Assembly (NCBI GenBank): GCA_019096065.1
Contig: JAGUCH010000001.1
Span: 3,286,001 to 3,350,000, forward strand
DNA length: 64,000 bases
Source of the DNA: Paracyclopina nana
Lineage: Eukaryota; Arthropoda; Copepoda; Cyclopoida; Cyclopettidae
Reading direction: 5' to 3'
Position 1 is the first letter of the stretch, and the number at the start of each line of letters is the position of its first letter. The notes under the pieces were generated by a model. The model saw only the letters and a program-made list of their open reading frames with translations, was not told the origin of the DNA and ran no database searches. Both the position numbers and the translations under genes were made by a program. Below are positions 13,349-24,200 of this stretch, piece by piece.

Positions 13349-16300
13349 TCAGCCCATGCTGGGCCACATTGGAAGCATTGGAAGAACAGGCCGTTGTGGC
13401 ATTGGTTTTTGTGGCATGGGGCTGGGTACCTGAGCAATGATTATTTTCGGAGGAGGAGGTTTCCTCATCACCTTTTCACACAGAAAGGAAGAACGGCTCT
13501 TGCACGGACGATCATCCCATTTGCCAGTAAGTTGGTCCATATAAGCACAGTCCTCTTCTATTAAGGGAAAGTAATCCGGCTAGAAAAAATAGTATTTTTA
13601 TTTTCAACTTTGATTAAATAGAGTAGTTAGGGTGGGAATCTACTGAAACGAAGAGCGAGTCTTGCGGCTCGGAAAGCTTTCTGGAAATGTATGGAAGGCC
13701 TACCCTACGGTAGTCAGTATCCAAAAGCATCTACCGCTCCTTAAGAAAGAATTATTACAAATCAACGCATAATTACAGCTTAACGCTGCTAGTCAATGTA
13801 CTGAGAACTCCTTTGTTAATTTTTATACAGTAATACGATGTCCTCGTGTTATAATTCAGTTTACCGATCCGGCTCAGCTCTTTTTCTTTCTAAGCAATTT
13901 GGGGGTGTTAAATACTTAACGGCCCTGGAATCAAAGTTGAGGGATTTTAAGTAATTTAAAGCCCCTCATATTCCATTTAACTAATCCAAATTCCAAAGAA
14001 GTTAGAAAAAAGAGAGGATCATCCTAGATTTGAACCTCAGACTGGTGGATCAGCATTCCAATGCTCTGACCACTGAGCTATGGAATCATAATGAAAATTG
14101 CATGCTATGTACAGGACTTTACCATAATTTAAGCCAGATAAAGAAAAAAAAATCAAGATGACCCCAGATGGCTTTATTAAGAGCCCAGCGCTCAAACAAT
14201 TCTGCCATAAAGCACCTTGACCAGGCCCTTAAAACAAGTGCTTCTATCAGCATCTTTGCTACTTTTCTCATCTACTCCTTTAAATCCAATTTTTTACTTC
14301 ACAAAAGCACTCAATTTTGGCGTTTTCTGAGAAACTCTGTCAAAAATGAAATTGTCAATAATGATAAGATTCATAGTGTTCAATTTTTTTCGTAAGATGG
14401 GGTACCACTAAACCTCTCCATTCCGCTTTCTTAAAGACTGGTCAACACCAGAGGCTTAAATAACAAGAGAAGTGCTATTGGGCGAGGCTTAAGGGGGTGC
14501 GTTTGCAGATCTGCTGCACACCCCAAAAGAGAGTACAATGGAATTTTGGTCGCGGCTGCCTGAATTTGGCCCGGGGCAGACTTTTGGTTGCTAATAACTC
14601 CTAAATGAGTTTACTTGCTCAACATAGGCTCATTATCTTCCGCGTCTTTGATCGTAGCATGCTTACGGTTGTTATCGCTTCTTATTTACTGACATCGCAA
14701 CCTCGTCAGTAAATAAGAAGCGATAACAACCGCAACCATGCTACAATCAAAGACGCGGAAGATAATGAGCCATAGTCCTATTTTACGAGGTGCTCAATTT
14801 TGCTTGGGCTATCTTTTGTCTTTTATTAATATTTTCCCAACTATTAGGAATTAAAAGTTGTAAAACAGAGGTGCCAGTTGGCGTTTTCCTTTCTGGATCA
14901 ATGCAGCCCGCTCACTATTTTATTAGAAATGCTGACCCAAATGTTCTCAAAATCTCTAGCAGCACTTGGCACGCGCTCGCATGCAGTGGGGATGCAAGAA
15001 GTAGCAGTTCTCTTTCAATATAAGTCTCTGGTCTACACTGTCTGAGTCTTGCAGGCACGCGTTAATCCGTATGTAGTACAGGGAAATGAGTGGACAATAT
15101 AATGAAACGGGTTAATACTTTTAAGGCCAATAGTAGTTATCTGTCTTGTGACCATTTCAAAATAGATGCAAAAATGACACAGCAAAAGTGGCCAAAGCTT
15201 CCAATTTTTGGAGGCACAAAGTCAACTAGTTTTTTTCTTAAGGATAAACAAATTAGGCCAAAAGCATATGACTTAGTTCAACTTTATCATAAGAGAGAGT
15301 GGCAATCATCCAATGCACATTGCTGAGCAGATTGCAAAGGTCAAAACTCTGGTCGAAGTCATAGGTGGCACAATTTTTTGGAAACCTGTCACTCCACCTT
15401 GCCAAGTAAAAAAGTTCAACCTTTGCAAATTTTGGAGGGCTCGCATTGATCTCAGCTAACCAAGATTACCACTCTCACTGATATTCAGTTGAACCATTAC
15501 AACTTGAGGTAACATTGTTCTTTCATTTTTGCCAGGACAGAGGAGCAACAAGAAAAAGGGAAAAACTTAAAATAATCAAGTTCTCATCTGCCTTTCAAAA
15601 GATTTCATTTTGATGAAAGTTTTTATTTTTGAAAAAAATTAATTCTTTTTTGCAACGCCCCTACTAGCTCAACTTTTTCCTGCCAAATTGGCTGACCAGT
15701 CTTTAGAAAAAACATGGAGAAGTGTAGGTACCACAGTTAGGTCCGACAGCTCATAGAAGTAAAGCTTCAAAGATTTTACTTCAAAACTTATAATCGTTGC
15801 AAAGCGTATTATTATTTTTTTTTCCAAATTAAAAACCTTCAACAAAATGAAATATTTTCTAAGGCAGATGAGAACTTGAATTTTATGAATTTTTTCCCTT
15901 TTTCTTACTCACCTTTGCCCTTGCAAACATGAAAGAACAATGTTACTTCAAGTTGTCTTTACAAGTCCTAAGATTTTGACCTTTTTGCCTAATTTGTTTC
16001 ATGCCAAGAAAAAAGCAAGTTGACTTTGTGTCTTCAAAAGTTGTGATCTTTCTAATCTTTTGCTATATCCTCTCTGCATTTACTTTAGAATGGTCACAAG
16101 ACAGATACCTCCCCTATTGAGTTGTATAAGTATTGATCCGTTTCATTATTTCGTCCACTTATTTCCTGTGCAACAGACTAATTAACGTGTGCCTGCAAGA
16201 CTCAGATGGTGTTGACCAATCTTTAAGAAAAAGGAACGGAGAGATTTAGAGAGGACATTGAATCAAACAGATGTCATTTTTTTGATTATTTTTTGCAAGG

Positions 16301-19300
16301 TATAATTTTTACAAGCTTAAGTAGTTTCTAGGACTCAAAAAGACAAATTAAATTTTTATCTTACTATATTTAGAACGCTATCTTTCCTGAAATTCCATCT
16401 TTTCCTCATATTCCAGGCTGGCCTTGTAACATTAAATTAATGTAGCATTTTTAAAAGAGGAAGCTGGCTCTTTTTGGCTCTTAAATATAGTTCATATCTA
16501 GTTGCCATGTTCATGTGGGTGCCAGTACTTTGATCTAAAAAGGGGCCCATTTTAAAATCTACATGTTAAGGTCTAATGGCGCCTGTTTTATGATCTACTG
16601 GTGTCGTTTTAAGGACTATGTTGGATTTTTTGGTAACATTTTTACCTGAGTACTTTGATCTACACACCTGTGTATTACTTGTTACAGCTTGGTTTCAGGT
16701 GATTTAGAGCAAGAAAGAAAATATGCATTAAAAAGGCCTCATGGAAAAGTCTCAGATATTTCTAAACATTAAAAAAAATTTTCAATTATAACTTTTACTA
16801 ATAGAGTTTCTTACAAACAAAATGTGAGAAAATTGGGTTAAGGTTGCTGAGACCCAATTCAATAATAAAAGGAGAGACTAAGCCAAAGTAAGGTTTGCCC
16901 TTTTCTGTAAGACTGCTTAAGTTATGACTGAAACAGTTTTTGTAGATAAACAGGACATTAAAACAGATCATAGTTGATCTTTAACAGACGCCAATAGACT
17001 TTAAAACACAGGTACAAAATTGTCTCCACCTACTCCGCCTTAGATTTTAAAAATACGGTCGTAGATCATACAGCTTAAACATCCTGTAGGCCTTAAAGCG
17101 TAGATCAAAGTACGGTTTCCCGTTCATATGCTGAACATAGCAACAACCCTCGCGCACTGAAGTCTGTTAAACAAAGTTATATTGGCTAAAATTAGCAAAA
17201 CTTTTATTGTCAATATCTTGCTCTAAACAAAAAGGGGTCATTTTTTATTCTTTTATTTTAAAGTACTAACCTTTGGCTGACTCTGTGCAAAAAATGAAAA
17301 AAATTCATCTGGGGGAAGGTTCCTCAATTTTGCTCCAAAGTTACCCCCAAAAACCATGTTTTGCCCTTGGAGCACAGTGGGCATTCATGATGACATCTTT
17401 TATGCCCTTTCTGGAGAGACCGCTAGGGGGTCTAACATTGCACAAAAAATGGGTTCCTACATGTTGTTTAATATGGGCACCAGAGAGGTCCTAAGCTTTA
17501 CTACATAAGAATTTCACAAAACTTTGGGGGCCCTTAACTCCACTCCTAGGGGTCCAAGGGCAAAATCCTTTGGCACAGTGAACCCCCTAGGGTAGACTCT
17601 CCAAATGGTCCATAACATTTCCAGAAAGCTTTCTGTGATGCTAGACTCACTCTTCCCTTCTGTGGGATTCTAACTCTTAATGTGGATTTACCGGTTTTCT
17701 GTCCCAATTCGTAAATCCAGAATCAACAGGATCTGAAATGTCATCTCTCCATAAAAATGTTCCCTCAATATTTCGATCACTTGCATAAAGCCATGTTCCA
17801 TATAACACTTTATTCTGCAAAATCAAAACAAGGTTTATTTTAGCTTTTATTTTATATATTAGGCTAGATGAATCCAAATCTTTGGTCTTAAAACCTTCTT
17901 AAAAAAGTGGTTTTTGCTCAGTGTACATTTTTGGGAGATATTTGATTCTAATCCATAATTTCAATATGAAATGTTACGCACATTTCATGTACACCATTTA
18001 AAAAGAAGTAATAAGTACTAAGCTGCATCCCTTTTGCCCTTGGCCATTTGCCCTTGGTACTTTTGCCCATTTAACTTTTGCTCATGGAGACTAGCCCTTG
18101 AGACTTTTGCCCTAAGATACTTTTGCCCTTGGGAGGTTTTCCGGAAGATACTTTTGCCTTAGGACTTTTGCCATTGATTACTTTTGAGAATGTACACCTA
18201 ACCGCAAATCCATCCAAATGCAATCCACTTTAACACAAATCTGCTTTTAAGCAGTCCATCTGAAAGCAGTTCCTAGATAAGTTTTGTCTTTTTTAAAAAG
18301 CATGCAATTAGGGCACTTTTTGATAATTTAAGACAAGTTATGGAAATTTTAGGGAGTGAAATCCACAGATTTCTTTTGAAATTTTGTCTTGAAGCCTACC
18401 ACAGCTCAGTCAGACTGTGTGCTATAGTAAAACAGCGACAAGAACTCACCTTATTAGTAAAGATCATCTTGAATTTGAGCACATCGCACATTTTTCATTT
18501 CCTCGCTACGCTCGGATGAAAAATAGTAGCTCGGTTCTCAAATCTTTCCCGACCTCTCAGGGATTTTTCTTGGGGCCTAACTTTTGCTGAGGGGGTAGGG
18601 ATTTTTGTGTACTTACTTCTCTTACTTTCTGGCTTCTTGATTTGTTTTAAATATTTCATACCTATTTCCACGGCATGGGTAAAGAGATAAAGCGATAAAT
18701 TGAGAAAATGATAAATATTCACGCTTAGGTGTGAAATTTTGCGCTTTATTTTGGTGGTCAATTTATCGTTTTACTTTGGGGTAAAAAGATAAAATGGAAT
18801 TATTCTTATCGCACTACAAAGTGAAATTAGTTAGTGAATTGAAAGGCTCACTCTATTGTTACTCTATATATGACCAGGACCCTGGGCATGCATGGTGACA
18901 ATTAAGATGCAATTTTTGCACATAGCACTATAATGGTAGGTTAGGACCCTTATAGTGATACAATATACTTAATATGACAATAGGCTTGGTTAAAGAATTT
19001 TTCAATTAAGAATATTGAAGCTGCATCTTATAGTTATTTTGCTCAGTATCTCTGGAACCAGATGACATAAAGACAAAGGCATATAGACAGACTCAGTAAA
19101 GCTACAAACCCTTAGCTTTCCAACTATTGAAATTAAAAAGCTGAAATATGTTTGGTTCTGTATCAATAAGCCTTTAAACTAGTCCTATTTTATTTGCATA
19201 ACTCCTTAGAAGCAGCACTGTGGACAACCTTAAAACATTGAAAATGAGTTTAGATTAAAGAAATTGTCCAAAAAAGGTGCTCATACTTTTCAAGTGCAGT

Positions 19301-21194
19301 GTGATAAGAAAAAAATCATTTTATCGTTTTACCCCAAAGTAAAACGAGAAATTGACCATGAAAATAAAACGCAAAAATTCACACATAGGTGCGAATATTT
19401 ATCGATTTATCGATTTATCGTTTTAACGCTTTACCCATGCCCCTATTTCCATAATAATGTTGAAAATAAAATTATTTTTAATTCAATACTAATTAAGTTT
19501 GGACTGAAAACTATTAGCAATGTTCTTGAAACTTTCAATCCTTAGCAATTTTATAAGAATAATTACTTTTAAATAAAATGGGTTTGATAGCAGAGCCAAC
19601 TCTGAATAAGTTGCTCAGCTAGAATTTTAAATTCTTGGATTTTTCCTAAAAGTTAACCAGGGCTTTTATGTCTTACTTTTAAAAACTCTTAAAAGAGTGA
19701 CTCAAATCAGGCAATTAGATTCGTGATGAAATAGCAATTTTTTTTGGAACTCAACTTTCAATTGAAAAAAAGGGTTTTGCTCAATCTGTGTGACTCAGAA
19801 TTGGCTCAACCTTGAGTGACACATGAGCATGCTTAATTTGTGCGACACAAACATCAAAAAGCTCTGTTTCCAAAGAAATTGTGTTTAGTTTATTGAACAC
19901 AAATGTAAAACATGTTTGTGTAAGGTTGTGTAGTTATAACTAACCTTCAACATATCTGTGGAATAAACAATATATGCTGAGTTCCAGCCCCATCTCGTAA
20001 GGCTATTCCTGATGGAACAAAGAGACTTGAAATCACGAAATCTGTTCGTCATAACTGCGGTGGCGCTGCTATCACTAAAAGAAGGAACTAAAGTAGAAAG
20101 TAATGCATATGCTGGAGCTTATGATTTCTAATATTATTCCCTTTTCCCTTTTCATTTTGAAATGCAATTCTAGCTTGGATGTGATTGTGAATTTATAACA
20201 TAATCAACTTTAACTTCAATGACATTTAATTTTCCAGCCCAGGCTTTAAAAACAGGAAGGGCCACTATCAGCATATTTGCTACTTTTCTCATCTACTCCT
20301 TTAAATCCAATGTGGCTAATTTTTGCTGAAACTGTTTTGTTTTTGAAGTAAGTGTTGCCAGATTTGTTTTACTTCTCAAAAGCTCTCTATTTTGGTGTTT
20401 TTCTGTGAAACTCATGCTAAAAATGAAATTGTTAATATTGATAAAATTCACAGTGTTCAATTTTTTTCGTCAGACGGGGTACCACAGTATAGTCTGACAG
20501 CTCATAGAAGTGAAGCTCAGCTAGTATGTCACCTTATATTACAGAACATCTTGCTGAATTCAACAAAATTGTGCTCAATTTGTGATGCACAAAACAACAA
20601 CAAATCGGAAACATAAAAATTGTGGCTGTTTTGGTTCAAAGTTCTTGAACGAAATTTCTGGTTGGGCAGTGATATTCACATAGGTACTAAAAACCAAGCA
20701 GCATTTTCTAGGGCACAGGGCAGCCCGGTAACTTCATTAAAAAACCCTCAAAAATTGTATTACAGAATATAAAATTGTATATTTCGAGCTGGAGCACGTA
20801 AATTAGGGTCATGAAATAGCTGACCTAGGATTTTCAAATGGAAAAACACTCATTTCTTTAACGCACTCACTTAGTTTGTGCTAAAAAAGTGGCACTCGTG
20901 TTTTTCCATTTTGAAATCCTTGCTCAGCTATTTAATGACCCTACTTTATGTGCCCCAGCTCGAAATAAATAACTATTATGTCAGTGGGTCAAGCTATTTA
21001 TAAAAGTATCTGTAATACTTGAATGACTTTGGTGAGGAGGTTGAAATGATCGGATTGTGATCTTACGACTGGTAATGACCCACCAATGTCATGGCAAAAT
21101 TGTTTAGCCTTTTCATAGTCATAAAACAATTCTGGTAACCCAACTGCACAAACGATATCACCATTGGACTTCTTGTACTCTTCAGAGGTACAGG
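13349..21194 (-). CDS. C-type lectin domain cassette B, three exons; no own leader exon seen
   Basis: Exons 21194-21019, 17814-17692 and 13579-13349 (minus) join in phases 1, 0, 0. They encode one C-type lectin-like domain: first Cys pair region with GGSLPVVRSQSD, the middle exon GTFLWRDD and GFTNW, and the last exon EEDCAYMDQLTGKWDDRPC and FLCEK, then a Pro/Met-rich tail to the stop. The Ca-site QPD/EPN position reads KPPD and the WND position reads WDD, so sugar binding is uncertain. The first exon starts in phase 1 right after a TTTTGTAG acceptor, and only about 68 nt separate it from the stop of cassette A, leaving no room for a separate promoter and signal exon. It may be an alternative cassette spliced to the leader at 26256-26184, or a copy that lost its leader. 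Introns are 3.2 and 4.1 kb and full of repeats. Confidence 0.75.
13893..14155 (-). repeat. tRNA-derived SINE-like repeat, copy 1 (minus)
   Basis: On the minus strand this shows a tRNA-like A box (TAGCTCAGTGG) and B box (GGTTCAAATCTAG), then a conserved tail reading TTCTTTGGAATTTGGATTAG and on to AATTTGAG-type and CCCAAATTGC blocks. Copies 2 (22655-22925) and 3 (44905-45235) share the same order. The tRNA arms do not fold fully, so this is not a working tRNA gene. Confidence 0.75.
14409..16249. repeat. Large imperfect inverted repeat (fold-back element) with interrupted left arm
   Basis: The right arm runs unbroken from 16249 down to about 15795. Its reverse complement matches the left arm in two parts, 14409-14452 and 15041-15640. 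Shared landmarks are CTTAAAGACTGGTCAACACC, TCTGAGTCTTGCAGGCAC, ATCTGTCTTGTGACCATT and AAGTTCTCATCTGCCTT. The arms are roughly 85% alike by eye. A shorter related sequence is at 20250-20530, and a second copy of its internal GGTACCACAG...CAGCTCATAGAAG block lies at about 15725-15765. No transposase frame was seen. Confidence 0.8.
14453..15040. mobile_element. 588-bp insertion nested in the left arm, carrying a near-perfect hairpin at 14627-14771
   Basis: This block is missing from the right arm of the surrounding inverted repeat: the right arm goes straight from the CAACACCA block to TCTGAGTCTTGCAGG. Inside, 14627-14771 is a hairpin whose ends are GGCTCATTATCTTCCGCG and its reverse complement CGCGGAAGATAATGAGCC, with ATA next to both ends. 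These termini resemble the hairpin at 7546-7713 (GGCTYA...TRAGCC, flanked by ATA). Confidence 0.7.
18040..18190. repeat. Degenerate short tandem repeat (ACTTTTGCCCTTGG-like)
   Basis: About eight imperfect copies of a 12-20-nt unit around TTTTGCCCTTGG/TACTTTTGCC occur in a row, within the lectin cassette B intron. Confidence 0.55.
18672..19440. repeat. Inverted repeat element with about 160-nt arms
   Basis: The left arm (18672-18840) starts GGCATGGGTAAAG and includes GTTTTACTTTGGGGTAAAA. The right arm (about 19290-19440) is its reverse complement with scattered differences, ending CTTTACCCATGCC. The roughly 450-nt spacer is AT-rich and has no plausible gene. It looks like a nonautonomous DNA transposon. 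Confidence 0.75.
20700..20975. repeat. Fold-back repeat of the GGCACGTAAAGTAGGG family
   Basis: The left part reads CGAGCTGGAGCACGTAAATTAGGGTC-like sequence, and the right part ends with the reverse complement (GACCCTACTTTATGTGCC then CCAGCTCG). Next to it is a tail seen elsewhere, reading AACTTCATTAAAA-type, CAGAATATAAAATTG. Related copies or fragments are at 22355-22590, 22928-23100, 44153-44200 and 44595-44850. It is noncoding. Confidence 0.75.
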
Positions 21195-21262
21195 CTACAA
21201 AATAGATTGAGAATATAAAATACTTGTCGTCAGATATGCCGATATTGCACTATCTCTAAAGA

Positions 21263-24200
21263 TTACGCACGCATCATTGACATTGTCGGTATTTCGCACA
21301 ACATCTGACGGTGATTATAACAAGCCCTATCATTCCAAGTACCATCAGGAGTCATTTCAACGCAATCTTCATTTTCTTCATAGTAATCAGCCTAGAAAAA
21401 CGTATATTTAAGCAGTGAAATGATGAGCGATAAGAAAAAGATGCTATTCAAAATGTTCTGGTAGCTCAACCGAAATGTAAAAGATTAGCTATATACTATA
21501 ACAAATTTCCAGTTGGTGTATCCGGCGTTGACAGGGTCTGACGGGTCATCTCTCCAGAAAAATGTTCCTCCACGTTTGCTTGCATACAACCAAGCCCACA
21601 AGTCATGGAAAGGCTGGGAAATAATTTCTACATGGATTCATGTAATACTCAATCAGACATACAATTTTCGCCGCTCGGTAAACAGCGTTTTGGTCCGATT
21701 GCGACCTTATGACTGGCAATGAGCCACCCATGCTTCTGCAAGCCATTACTGCCCGACTATGGTTGAAGGTTTCATATACAAAAACCGGGCACACCACTTC
21801 CCCGGTGGTTTTAGTATACGTGCCGAGAGAGCAGCCTGCATAAAAAAAGTTATTATTTAGGTGACGCAAATCTACCTACCTAGAAAATCCACTAATATAC
21901 TTGATCTTAATTGAGCACAAAGTAGAATATGGCGCGGAAATATCGTCAAGTCTAAAAATATATATTTTTTCTAATTACAATTTTGATTGCTTAATGGCTG
22001 TCAGAGACGTTTTAAATTGGTATAAACTGATGGGAAAATGTTATAAGTAAACTCTGAAATCGTTAGATTTTCGAAAATATCTTATCTTAGGCAAACATTA
22101 CTACATACATTTTTAAATTTTTTTAGGCGTCCATAACTTTTGTTTCCAATCGAATCCAAATAAGTGGCTAAACCAGAGATGCAAATTGAAAATGCCAAAT
22201 AATTTTCCACCAAAATTAGCTGCTCTTATTTGCACTCCTGGGAGCTTACGGGTCATTAAAAAACCTGCTGCGTTGATTTCGCGACTTTTTTCCGTGCGCG
22301 TCAAATTGGTAAATAAATCAATTGCGCAATTCTCAAAACAATAATAGTTATTTATTTTGAGCTGGGGCACGTAAAGTGGGGTCATTTCAAAATAGCTGAG
22401 CGAGGATTTTAAAATGGGTAAACTCGAGTACAGCTTTACTAATCCGAGCCTGTAAGGGCTGTAATTGTACGAGTGTTTTTCCAAAATATACTATTTTCTG
22501 TAATACAATTTTTGAGTGTTTTAATGAAGTAACCAGGTTGCCCCATGCCCTAGAAAATGCTGCTCGATTTTTAGTTGAGAATATCACTGGCTCTAAATGC
22601 TAGCATCCTGTTGTTTGGAAGCAATAAAATAGACTTTTAAAATAAATTCTTAAGAGGTGCTCCAATGGCACAATGGTTAGAGCGCTGGGCTTTTGATTCA
22701 GCCATCTGAGGTTCAAACCCCAGTCAATCCTTTTTGCTATTTCTTTATCTGGCTAAAGTTATGGTAAAGTCCTATACATAGCATACATTTTTCATGATGT
22801 TTTCATAGCACAGTGGTAAAAGGTTGGAATGCTGATCCAACTTTCTGAGGTTCGATTCTAGGATGATCCTCTCTTTATTCTAACTTCTTTGGAATTTGGA
22901 TTAGCTCCACGGAATTTGAGGGGCATTTATAGTTATTTGCTAGGGCTCGTAAAGTAGGGTCATTAAAATCTGAGGTCAGCTATTTAATGACCCAATTTTA
23001 CGTGCCCAAGCTCGAAATATACAATTTTATATTCTGTAATACGATTTTTGAGTGTTTTAATGAAGTTACCGAGCTGCCCCGTGCCCTAGAAAATTTTGAA
23101 CATTTAATGTATGCAGTGAATGTACTGTTCAAATACGTATCCGCAAAAATCCGTGCCGTTATATTCCGTTTCGTTATATTCCGTTTCGTTATATTCCGTT
23201 CCATTATATTCCGTTCCGTTAGATTCCGTTCCGTAAAAATCCGTTTGTTGGGGTTGTCTTTTTCTTTAGAAGGTTTGTTGAGTTCAATTTTGAAAGTTGC
23301 TACAGTGATTGCGCATCAGCTATCATCAAAAGATGCGAGCGCAACAGCATAACTCTTTTATTGTCATGCTACTGGTCTCTGAAAATTAAAGTGATACCAT
23401 TATCGATCAGCTACCAAGACATGATGCTGGAATTGCTCATTCTGCTCGTAATGCTCTTTTCTACCTTTGCTTTGGTGTGTGTTTGGCTCAACCAGTCAGT
23501 GATGATTGTACTTGGTTAACAGTGTTAGGGCCATTTTTGATTAAAATATGGAACTTGTGGACTCAAGCACATTGCCTGTTTATGCCTCATTTTGGACAGT
23601 TGGAAGCAAAGCTAAGTTGGTTAGTTGTTCCTAGACACAGATTGGACTGAGAAACTATAACAGTATTTGCCCAAGAGCAAACAGCTGAGTGTGCATCTCC
23701 ATGCGGACATGTCAAGCTCTGTGGAACTTGAAGCCAATTTGCTTGTTAGCGGCCCTTATCCATAATACCTAATCTTCACAAATGTGAAAGGTTGCTTGTT
23801 TTTTAAGTTTTAAGCTCACTTATCAATGATTATCAATAAATGCTTCTACTTGTCTTATGTAGGTACTAGCTGTGTGATGAAAAAGTCAAGGAGCTCACTG
23901 TAGAATACTTATTTTGTTTATGGGTTTGTTGGCATACTTATCTGAGGCTTTCAAGCTTGTACTTGTCTTTTAAAAGAAGTGATCATTAACGTTTTTGAGG
24001 CTGTCTAGCTTGTCTCGGTCAAGAACTTGTCATAAGGAGTGATCACTTTTAAGTGACAAGACAAGTACTTGACCAAGACAAGCATGTTGGCCTCAGAAAC
24101 GCCAGGGATGACAACTTAGGACAAGTACTTGTTCAAGACAAGCTAGACAGCCTCAGAAACATCAGGGATTACTGCATAAGACTTGGCCCCCAAGCTTGTT

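Noticed and set aside
14168..14395. 75-aa frame resembling the 74-aa frame at 20392
   Set aside because: Both come from copies of the same noncoding repeat family and neither has domain support.
22113..22587. Minus-strand frames of 123 and 66 aa
   Set aside because: They run through the GGCACGTAAAGTAGGG repeat, copies of which carry the same frame elsewhere with stops.
22660..22735. Possible functional tRNA gene (TTG-like anticodon)
   Set aside because: The acceptor and anticodon stems do not pair, and the same module recurs in a SINE-like context.
22987..23352. 121-aa frame with [11 protein letters not shown] repeats
   Set aside because: Made by a noncoding 15-bp tandem repeat.
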